DNA of 5,033 bases, from positions 4,074 through 9,106 of the forward strand of contig PMNJ01000095.1 of NCBI GenBank assembly GCA_003162595.1. Direction: 5' to 3'. Made by a program: the position numbers and the translations under genes. Within the stretch, counting starts at the first letter, position 1. Each line of letters starts with the position of its first letter. Below the pieces are notes generated by a model, which saw only the letters and a list, made by a program, of their open reading frames with translations, was not told the origin of the DNA and did not search any database. The stretch comes from Bacteroidales bacterium. GTDB lineage: Bacteria > Bacteroidota > Bacteroidia > Bacteroidales > VadinHA17. This document shows positions 1-5,033 of this stretch, one piece after another.

Positions 1-1199
1 ACCGGATCATCAATTTTTGCCTTTCTTTCAAAGAAGAATGATGACTCGACTACAAGCACACCGGCAATCAAGCCAATAAGAGCTGCACTGCCGACAGTTA
101 CAAATGCACAGGGAGCAGTAATTGCAACTAGTCCAGCCAGCATACCATTGCAAATCATACTGACATCAGGCTTTTTGGTTTTAAACCACCACATATATAG
201 CATTGCAGCAAAAGCTCCGGTAGCAGAAGCTATCATGGTATTGACTGCGACTACAGCAATTCTGAGGTCACCACCTGCCAGAGTCGATCCAGGGTTGAAA
301 CCAAACCAACCGAAAGCAAGTATAAAAGTTCCAATTACTGCCATCGGGATACTATGCGCAGGAATTGCATTTGGAGATCCGTTTTTATTGTATTTCCCAA
401 GACGCGGGCCAAGTATCCATGCCCCAATTCCGGCTATAACCCCTCCAGTCATGTGAACAACAGATGAACCTGCAAAATCGACATGACCATGTCCTAAATG
501 GAAATTTGATCCAAGTTGAGTTAACCAGCCGCCGCCCCATACCCAGTTTCCATAAACAGGGTAAATAACTGTTCCTACTGCAAGTCCATACATAACAAAT
601 GCAGCGAATTTCCATCTCTCAGCCATAGCACCTGTCGGGATAGTAGCTGTTGTATCCATAAATACCATCTGGAAAAGGAACAATGCAAATACTGCAACAT
701 CATAAGTTCCGCTAAGAAAAAATCCTTTTGAACCTAGCAGACCAAATGAATGTCCGAACAGCTTAATAGTCAGCTCATGGTTAAGCCCGTCAAAGCCGCC
801 CATTGTAGTTATTGCACCTACACCTCCGAACATGATTGCAAAGCCGCATACCCAGAAACCGAGCATACCTAGCGGGTATATCATTAAGTTCATAGCCATT
901 GTATGTGCAACGTTTTTTGCACGGGTCAATCCGGTTTCTACCATTGCAAAACCAGCCTGCATGAACATTACCAAAAAACCCGTAATTAATGTCCACATGA
1001 TATTAAGAGCTACTTTGTTGTGCCCGACCTGATTGGCTACTTCCAATATTGTTGGTGACCCGGGAGTAGCTGCTGAAATTTCAGTAGCATTGCCTGTGTT
1101 TGTACCACTGGGATCAGGCTTTCTTGGTCCATCTGCATAACACACAGTTCCTATAGTCATAATTAGTGACACGACGATTGATATAATTTTTTTAGTCAT
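1..1199 (-). CDS. amtB: AmtB-family ammonium transporter, C-terminus cut off by window edge
   Basis: Ammonium channel of the inner membrane (Amt/Mep/Rh family), carrying NH4+/NH3 into the cell. The frame runs uninterrupted from ATG at 1199 to the window edge, giving 399 residues and no stop. Residues 1-22 form a signal peptide (MTKKII start, hydrophobic core, likely cleavage after CYA), followed by about 40 polar residues before the first membrane helix. Conserved Amt elements are visible: QAGFAMVETGLTRAKN (81-96), GAMAER (190-195), VWGGGW (220-225), the family signature DFAGSSVVH (241-249) and FGWFGFNPGS (296-305). By alignment to E. coli AmtB, F176 and F180 match the F103/F107 gate region, W221 matches W148, D241 matches D160, H249 matches pore H168, and F301/S305 match F215/S219. 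The second pore histidine (H318) would lie beyond the window. The gene starts 22 nt after the PII gene and is almost certainly cotranscribed with it, as in classic glnK-amtB operons. The gap has no recognisable ribosome-binding site. Family assignment is very secure. Confidence 0.97.
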   Translation of the reverse strand, partial: MTKKIISIVVSLIMTIGTVCYADGPRKPDPSGTNTGNATEISAATPGSPTILEVANQVGHNKVALNIMWTLITGFLVMFMQAGFAMVETGLTRAKNVAHTMAMNLMIYPLGMLGFWVCGFAIMFGGVGAITTMGGFDGLNHELTIKLFGHSFGLLGSKGFFLSGTYDVAVFALFLFQMVFMDTTATIPTGAMAERWKFAAFVMYGLAVGTVIYPVYGNWVWGGGWLTQLGSNFHLGHGHVDFAGSSVVHMTGGVIAGIGAWILGPRLGKYNKNGSPNAIPAHSIPMAVIGTFILAFGWFGFNPGSTLAGGDLRIAVVAVNTMIASATGAFAAMLYMWWFKTKKPDVSMICNGMLAGLVAITAPCAFVTVGSAALIGLIAGVLVVESSFFFERKAKIDDP

Positions 1200-1221
1200 T
1201 GTTATAAGATTTAAATAATTA

Positions 1222-1593
1222 TTACTTGGTTAACTTTTCATCGCCTGGACCTGCTGTTGAAGCTTCCCCACGGGCACTGTTGCTTATCCTTACGGATTCT
1301 TCAATATTGTAACTGAAGATCATCCCATCGCCGATCTCACCTGTAAATGCGGCTTTTTCAATGCAATCGATCGTTTTTTGAACATTAATATCGCGAAGCA
1401 CAAGTGAAATAAAAATTCTCGGGATATACTGTGTGTCATAAACCGTTCCACGGTAACTGTGATGACCACGCAGATGCTCATTTCCCACTCCCGATGCGTC
1501 CCAGTAGGAAAAGAAGTCTATGCCAATCTCTTTAAGCTGGGCTTTGACATCTTCAAATTTTGATGTCCTGATAATAGCTTCAATTTTCTTCAT
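1222..1593 (-). CDS. glnK: PII nitrogen-regulatory protein (GlnK/GlnB family), divergent
   Basis: Small trimeric signalling protein that reads ATP/ADP and 2-oxoglutarate and, in amtB-linked members, plugs the ammonium channel through its T-loop. The protein has 123 residues (family usually about 112), with a short polar C-terminal tail (about 107-123). The start MKKIEAIIRTSKFEDVKAQL matches the PII N-terminus. The T-loop spans about 37-56 and contains YRGTVY (47-52); Tyr52 aligns with the uridylylated Tyr51 of E. coli after a one-residue insertion. The C-terminal signature is TGEIGDGMIF (84-93). Several ligand residues of E. coli GlnB differ: the R38/Q39 region reads GNEHLRGHH, K58 is Arg59, K90 is Met91 and R103 is Ser104, while R101 is kept as Arg102. 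I recall the WDASGVGNE-type segment from Bacteroidota homologues, so part of this divergence is probably lineage-wide. It is the first gene of an operon with amtB, behind a sigma-54-type promoter. The symbol glnK rests on the amtB linkage. Confidence 0.93.
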   Translation of the reverse strand: MKKIEAIIRTSKFEDVKAQLKEIGIDFFSYWDASGVGNEHLRGHHSYRGTVYDTQYIPRIFISLVLRDINVQKTIDCIEKAAFTGEIGDGMIFSYNIEESVRISNSARGEASTAGPGDEKLTK

Positions 1594-1687
1594 AAATTTT
1601 AATTATTAGTTTGTATTTACTTTTTCGATATTATCATCATGGTAAAAAGATACATTGTTGTATAATTTCTTATCTGCAATGTATATA

Positions 1688-1703
1688 GGCCAAACACGTG
1701 CCA
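1688..1703 (-). promoter_or_regulatory. sigma-54 (-24/-12) promoter of the PII-amtB operon
   Basis: On the minus strand the sequence reads TGGCAC GTGTT TGGCC. This matches the sigma-54 consensus TGGCAC-N5-TTGCW, with a perfect -24 element and TGGC in place of TTGC at -12. The invariant GG and GC dinucleotides are exactly 10 bp apart, as required. The predicted start of transcription is near 1677, leaving a leader of about 84 nt before the PII ATG at 1593. Sigma-54 promoters need an AAA+ activator, and the gene just upstream encodes one. Confidence 0.78.
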
Positions 1704-1833
1704 TTCTTTGAAATAATAAATTGGAAGAATAAAACGAAAGCCTGTAAACCATTAAAAAAAAGGCATTACTGAAGATGGAAAAAAATAAGGTGCTTTTTTG
1801 AAGATATTAAAAAGACTACAAAGCGGTAAGAAT

Positions 1834-1863
1834 GAACAAAAAATCCTACCAAAAAGTAGGATT
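1834..1863 (-). terminator. Rho-independent terminator of the activator gene
   Basis: On the minus strand a perfect 8-bp stem, AATCCTAC paired with GTAGGATT (plus coordinates 1856-1863 and 1842-1849), closes a 6-nt loop TTTTTG. It is followed by a T-run: six Ts including the last two stem bases, then GTTC. It lies about 60 nt past the activator stop codon and upstream of the sigma-54 promoter, so it separates the activator transcript from the PII-amtB transcript. The stem has only moderate GC content, so leakage is possible. Confidence 0.75.
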
Positions 1864-1896
1864 CTGATCACCGGAGTGAAATCATTTACGTAAATT

Positions 1897-1919
1897 TCTG
1901 TATTATAGCCTATTACAGA
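1897..1919. repeat. Inverted repeat TCTGTA-N11-TACAGA after the activator gene
   Basis: A perfect 6-bp inverted repeat with an 11-nt centre, ending 3 nt before the activator stop codon on the far side. It is centred near 1908, about 230 bp upstream of the predicted PII-amtB transcription start. That is within the range at which enhancer-binding proteins act on sigma-54 promoters. It contains TGT and ACA in dyad arrangement, but with 13 nt between them instead of the 10 nt of the classical NifA site TGT-N10-ACA. It could be an activator-binding site or a weak AT-rich hairpin in the activator mRNA tail; the sequence alone does not decide. Confidence 0.4.
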
Positions 1920-1922
1920 TTA

Positions 1923-3467
1923 TCAAACTGCAGGGCTTTTGTATTTTTTAAAGATTACCGGGTCAATCTGGTACTTTTTAATCCGGAGCCCCATCATACG
2001 TTCGGTAAGCTTAAGCTGGTCAGCAGCTTTTGAAATGTTTCCCTTAGACAGGTTTAATGCATCAATAAGCATTTGTTTTTCCACATTTTCAAGGATGGCT
2101 TCCAGACCACCGTCAACACGCGAATGGGTCGAGGCAGCGCTCTGAAGTGTAGGTGGAAGATTATGCGATCGTATCACACGATCAGTGCTGAGAATACTTG
2201 CTCGTTCAATACAGTTTTCCAATTCCCTGATGTTACCAGGCCAGTGATATGTCATAAGCAGGTCAATGGCTGTTGAACTGATACGCTTAATCTGCAGGCC
2301 ATGCATTTTGTTATATTTTTCAATAAAATGATTTACCAGCAAAGGGATATCCGCCCGACGGTCTCTGAGTGGTGGTATAAACAGGGGAAAGACATTTAAC
2401 CGGTAATATAAATCCTCGCGGAATTCATTCTTAAGCATAAGTTCTTCCAGATCGCGGTTTGTGGCAGCTATAATACGGACATCAACCTGTATGGTTTCGC
2501 TTCCTCCCAATCGCTGGAACTCTTTTTCCTGACATACCCTTAACAACTTCACCTGCAGGTTTGGAGAAAGATCGCCAATCTCGTCAAGAAAGATGCTGCT
2601 TTTTTCAGCTAATTCAAAACGACCCTTGTGTAATTTATCTGCTCCGGTAAAAGCTCCCTTTTCATAGCCAAATAACTCACTTTCAATGAGCATCTCAGGT
2701 ATGGCTGCGCAATTAATTTTGATCATCTGCATTTTACTGCGTGAACTTTGATCATGGATAGCTTTTGCTACCAGCTCTTTTCCAACACCACTTTCACCCC
2801 GAATGAGGATAGTTGCATTTGTCATTGCTACTTTTGATATCAGGTCATATACTTCCTGCATTTTACCTGATTCCCCTACCAGAGAAGGGATGCGGTCATT
2901 ATAACTAAAGAGTCCCTGTTCCCTGAGCTTGCGGTAATGTAGCTTTTCCAGCTCTTCAATCTTATCCTGGCGCGACCTGACCAGCCTGGCAAACATTGAA
3001 GCCATTATGGTCAGGAACTGCAACTCATTCTTAAAAGAACGGTTGGAATAGTATTTAAGTTTTACGCTAAGGGTACCGATGATCTGGTTTTTTGCTTTAA
3101 TTGGAACGCAAATGAAGGAATCCTCGTCTTCAAATTTGGTAGTCGATTTTGTTTTATTCAGATAACGAGGTTCATCTGAAATATGCGGAATAATAACAGG
3201 CTCCCCGGTTTTAACTACTTCCCCGATAATACCTTCTCCAATTTTATATTCACCTCTGTCTTGTTGTTCTTTGGTCAAACCATAAGCTACCTCAATATAA
3301 ATTTTAGAGGAGTTACGGTTTAAAACTGTCAGGAAAGCCTGGAGGATGCCAAATTTTTCAGCCATTTCCTCCATTACCTGTATGATTGCTTCCTCAAGAT
3401 CAGAACTTTTCGCAACAACCTCGCTTACCTGAAAAAGAAGAGATAAATTATCCATGTGATCTATCAT
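1923..3467 (-). CDS. nifA: NifA-type sigma-54-dependent transcriptional activator (GAF, AAA+, Fis HTH)
   Basis: Enhancer-binding protein that remodels sigma-54 RNA polymerase by ATP hydrolysis. It has 514 residues, close to the NifA range. Order of parts: GAF sensor domain (about 10-165), a charged, probably coiled-coil linker (about 166-188), AAA+ domain (about 195-430) and a Fis-type helix-turn-helix (about 470-502). AAA+ motifs are all intact: Walker A GESGVGKE (224-231), sigma-54-contacting GAFTGA (271-276), Walker B SIFLDEIG (291-298), sensor I ATNRD (336-340), arginine-finger region FREDLYYRLN (349-358) and sensor II GNIRELEN (411-418). There is no receiver domain, so it is not an NtrC response regulator. 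The C-terminal segment LTERMMGLRIKKYQID is what I recognise from NifA-type proteins. The linker 430-460 has no cysteines, unlike oxygen-sensitive rhizobial NifA. The ATG at 3467 was chosen; Met5 (3455) is a possible alternative. Being a sigma-54 activator is near certain; the symbol nifA is tentative, as other GAF-type activators share this layout. Confidence 0.92.
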   Translation of the reverse strand: MIDHMDNLSLLFQVSEVVAKSSDLEEAIIQVMEEMAEKFGILQAFLTVLNRNSSKIYIEVAYGLTKEQQDRGEYKIGEGIIGEVVKTGEPVIIPHISDEPRYLNKTKSTTKFEDEDSFICVPIKAKNQIIGTLSVKLKYYSNRSFKNELQFLTIMASMFARLVRSRQDKIEELEKLHYRKLREQGLFSYNDRIPSLVGESGKMQEVYDLISKVAMTNATILIRGESGVGKELVAKAIHDQSSRSKMQMIKINCAAIPEMLIESELFGYEKGAFTGADKLHKGRFELAEKSSIFLDEIGDLSPNLQVKLLRVCQEKEFQRLGGSETIQVDVRIIAATNRDLEELMLKNEFREDLYYRLNVFPLFIPPLRDRRADIPLLVNHFIEKYNKMHGLQIKRISSTAIDLLMTYHWPGNIRELENCIERASILSTDRVIRSHNLPPTLQSAASTHSRVDGGLEAILENVEKQMLIDALNLSKGNISKAADQLKLTERMMGLRIKKYQIDPVIFKKYKSPAV

Positions 3468-3505
3468 GAATTATAATAAAAATTTGTCGTCATTATTACA
3501 CACTT

Positions 3506-3535
3506 CAAAGTTATTAATAAATCGCAATACCCAAA
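3506..3535 (-). promoter_or_regulatory. Bacteroidota-type vegetative promoter of the activator gene
   Basis: On the minus strand a -33 TTTG (plus 3532-3535) is followed after 18 nt by TAACTTTG (plus 3506-3513). The latter is an exact fit to the TAnnTTTG -7 box known for the Bacteroidota primary sigma factor. Transcription would begin near 3499, about 32 nt before the ATG at 3467. This suggests the activator is made by the housekeeping polymerase, not by sigma-54. Confidence 0.6.
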
Positions 3536-3548
3536 CTTATGAGCATTT

Positions 3549-3580
3549 TTGACTTTCTGTAAATTTTTTCATTACTTTCG
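3549..3580 (+). promoter_or_regulatory. Possible vegetative promoter of the lipoprotein gene
   Basis: On the plus strand TTG at 3549-3551 is followed after 21 nt by TACTTTCG (3573-3580), one base away from the Bacteroidota -7 pattern TAnnTTTG. The predicted start would fall only about 12 nt before the ATG at 3599, giving a very short leader. The fit is weaker than that of the divergent promoter at 3506-3535. The two promoters would lie back to back without overlapping. Confidence 0.4.
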
Positions 3581-3598
3581 GAGCCCAAACCAGCTATA

Positions 3599-4900
3599 AT
3601 GAAAAAATGGATCATTTTCCCTGTTTTACTTATTCTTATAAGCTGTAAAGGGAAAAACAGTGAGTCTTACTTTACAACTGATAAAGCATCCCGATGCTTC
3701 AAAGATATCGAGGAAATATGTAAACGGGATAATGGCAAACTATGGGGGAAAAACCTTTATGGTCCAATAATGTTTGTAGAAAGAGTCACACGCAGAATTT
3801 TAGCTAACCAACCTGATAATGAAGGTCTTCTGAAATCTAAAGATGGAGTATATACCGGTATATATCCAAAAGAGCTTGTACTGAGTAATGCTCCGGTGAA
3901 ATTCGGAGGAACTCAGTTTGCCATGGTGCCCCTGCCGGCTGAAGAGGATGAGTACAGGTTAAAAACCAGGGTAATTCACAGTCTGTTTCACCTGTTTCAG
4001 GAAAATGAAGGTGTTATTGCCTCAACCTTTAATTCAACCAATATGGATGAAAAGGAAGCAAGGCTCTGGATCAAGCTTGAGTGGAAAGCATTAAAGAAGG
4101 CAATCAATACAAAAGGCGAAGATCGCCAGTTGGCAATAAGGGATGCTCTTATATTCAGAGGTTCCAACAGGGAACTTTATCACAAATATGCAGAAGACGA
4201 AAACAGGTTTGAAACATATGAAGGGCTTACAACATTTACCTATACTCTGCTTTGCGCTAATTCCCCTGAGGAATTCAAGTCGAGACTTTTCGAAAATCTC
4301 GACCGCATTTATTCGATGCAATCTTATGCCCGATCATATGGATTTATTCATGGTGCGTTATATGCTTCACTTCTTTATGATAAAGGATACGATTTTAAAA
4401 AATTAAAAACTAATAGTTTTGATCTCGGGGATGCAGTCAAAGAACTTTATAACATAGACTTACCCGCTATCTGCAGGGATGTCTCAGGCAGTCTGGCAGT
4501 TAATTATGATATTGAATCTGTTAATAAGGAGGAAGAAAAACGCGATGCAGATATTAAAGAAAACATTCACAACCAAATAAGCATTTTCACTGAGAAACCG
4601 GTTGTGTTTCTTGAACTTGAGAGTCCGTATTTTGATTTTGAACCCGAAGATATTCATTCACTTGATACGCTCGGGACTCTTTATAATTCAATGAGGGTAT
4701 CTGATAACTGGGGTAAACTTACAGTTGATAAAGGTGGTTGCCTCGTCTCAAATAACCTGAAGTTTATTCGTATTACCGCAAAAGCATTCAAAGCAGATAA
4801 GAACCATATTTCAGGCGAGGGTTGGCATCTTCTCATGAATAGCGAATGGGAGCTTGTTCCAGTTGATCATAATTACTTTGTAAGGAAACTGATACCTTAA
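3599..4900 (+). CDS. Lipoprotein with degenerate metallopeptidase-like motif, function unknown
   Basis: A 433-residue protein with a lipoprotein signal: MKKW, a hydrophobic core, and lipobox LISC with the acylated Cys at 16. The residues after Cys16 (KGKNSES) lack the acidic run of known Bacteroidota surface-export signals, so a periplasm-facing anchor seems more likely, though this is uncertain. Residues 124-138 contain RVIHSLFHLFQ, in which His127 and His131 are spaced as in HExxH zinc sites but Ser128 stands where the catalytic Glu would be. Further on are ARLWIKLEWKAL (154-165), RDALIFR (181-187) and FETYEGLTTFTY (204-215), where Glu208 could serve as the downstream ligand. RSYGFIHGALYASLL (245-259) and the C-terminal segments around 358-383 and 406-420 also look like conserved blocks. 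This order recalls, from memory, uncharacterised proteins with an intact HExFHxxQ and an EGLAEYT-like motif; I cannot name the family. The gene stands alone, divergent from the activator gene, and no substrate or link to nitrogen control is evident. The ATG is fixed by the signal peptide. Confidence 0.9.
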   Translation: MKKWIIFPVLLILISCKGKNSESYFTTDKASRCFKDIEEICKRDNGKLWGKNLYGPIMFVERVTRRILANQPDNEGLLKSKDGVYTGIYPKELVLSNAPVKFGGTQFAMVPLPAEEDEYRLKTRVIHSLFHLFQENEGVIASTFNSTNMDEKEARLWIKLEWKALKKAINTKGEDRQLAIRDALIFRGSNRELYHKYAEDENRFETYEGLTTFTYTLLCANSPEEFKSRLFENLDRIYSMQSYARSYGFIHGALYASLLYDKGYDFKKLKTNSFDLGDAVKELYNIDLPAICRDVSGSLAVNYDIESVNKEEEKRDADIKENIHNQISIFTEKPVVFLELESPYFDFEPEDIHSLDTLGTLYNSMRVSDNWGKLTVDKGGCLVSNNLKFIRITAKAFKADKNHISGEGWHLLMNSEWELVPVDHNYFVRKLIP

Positions 4901-4927
4901 GAATCTGTCTTTCCCTCAAGTCCATTG

Positions 4928-5022
4928 CCCCCCTGCCCCCCTAAAGGGGGGTTAATACTCAATTTTTATTTGAAGTTTTCTTTATTTGTCCGGATTAGCC
5001 CCCCTTTAGGGGGGTTGGGGGG
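4928..5022. repeat. Paired G/C-tract palindromes in inverted orientation (dispersed repeat-like element)
   Basis: Two 29-nt arms, 4928-4956 and 4994-5022, are inverted copies of each other with 26 of 29 positions matching, separated by a T-rich 37-nt spacer. Each arm contains its own palindrome: six C, TAAA, six G in the left arm, and six C, TTTA, six G in the right arm. Each also has an extra outer six-base C or G tract. Similar C-tract/TAAA/G-tract units are, to my recollection, common between genes in Bacteroidota genomes, so this is probably one copy of a dispersed repeat. Placed 27 nt after the lipoprotein stop codon, either palindrome could fold as a strong hairpin and end transcription. 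No transposase gene is present. Confidence 0.75.
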
Positions 5023-5033
5023 CAGAAAAAGAA

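Larger units (their letters stand above)
1594..1922. other. 329-nt non-coding region between activator gene and PII gene
   Basis: No credible coding sequence is visible here. Reading in the direction of transcription (minus strand), it contains an inverted repeat directly after the activator stop (1897-1919), an intrinsic terminator (1834-1863), an AT-rich stretch with A- and T-runs (about 1704-1830), a -24/-12 promoter (1688-1703) and an untranslated leader of about 84 nt for the PII-amtB transcript. I saw no TGT-N10-ACA activator site and no full NtrC-type dyad in it by eye. Confidence 0.8.

Noticed and set aside
148..456. Open frame on the plus strand opposite the transporter gene
   Set aside because: It is antisense to amtB, whose frame is clearly conserved along its whole length. 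The translated product resembles no protein I know and reflects codon bias on the other strand. The same holds for frames at 832-1032 (plus), 385-615 and 790-996 (minus).
1650..1663. Small dyad ATACA-TTGT-TGTAT in the PII leader, possible operator or hairpin
   Set aside because: Only 5 bp per arm in a very AT-rich leader, so it is expected by chance; no riboswitch-like or attenuator-like fold is visible around it.
1675..1703. TGCAA at 1675-1679 with GTGCCA at 1698-1703 as an alternative sigma-54 promoter pairing on the minus strand
   Set aside because: The spacing is far longer than sigma-54 promoters allow; the pairing within 1688-1703 has the exact 10-bp GG-GC distance.
1785..1800. GCACC half-site (minus strand) resembling half of an NtrC-binding dyad
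   Set aside because: The matching half is absent at the required spacing, and the encoded activator is not of the NtrC receiver-domain type.
1939..2276. Plus-strand open frames opposite the 3' end of the activator gene (1939-2145 and 2073-2276)
   Set aside because: They lie antisense to the HTH and AAA+ C-terminal coding region, have no initiation context and encode low-complexity, unfamiliar peptides.
4091..4406. Open frames overlapping the lipoprotein gene (4091-4321 minus, 4143-4406 plus)
   Set aside because: They are out-of-frame shadows inside a lipoprotein gene with a clear signal peptide and full-length frame.

Overview
The window looks like chromosomal DNA from a member of the Bacteroidota. 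It is AT-rich and has no clear Shine-Dalgarno sequences before its genes. The promoter upstream of the regulator gene fits the Bacteroidota vegetative pattern (TTTG, 18 nt, TAnnTTTG). The PII protein carries a T-loop sequence that I associate with Bacteroidota homologues. The assignment is inference from these signs only; there is no rRNA or other phylogenetic marker here.

Layout. Positions 1-3467 hold three genes on the minus strand, read from right to left: a NifA-type sigma-54-dependent activator (GAF, AAA+, Fis-type HTH; 3467-1923), a PII signalling protein (1593-1222), and an AmtB-family ammonium transporter (1199 to beyond position 1, so its C-terminus is missing). Between the activator and the PII gene is a 329-nt non-coding stretch. 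It holds an inverted repeat just past the activator stop codon (1897-1919), a hairpin plus T-run terminator for the activator (1834-1863), and a good -24/-12 (sigma-54) promoter for the PII-amtB pair (1688-1703). On the plus strand, diverging from the activator, is one gene for a 433-residue lipoprotein (3599-4900) of a family that looks metallopeptidase-like but has lost the catalytic glutamate. The right end (4928-5022) is a pair of G/C-tract palindromes arranged as an inverted repeat, probably a dispersed intergenic repeat.

How the genes may work together. The activator needs sigma-54 RNA polymerase, and the next transcription unit downstream has a sigma-54-type promoter, so the simplest reading is that the activator switches on PII and AmtB, probably under nitrogen limitation. 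PII would then bind AmtB and gate ammonium entry. This circuit is inferred from gene order and promoter type. Whether the activator is a true NifA controlling nitrogenase genes cannot be decided here, since no nif structural genes lie in the window. The lipoprotein has no evident link to nitrogen metabolism.
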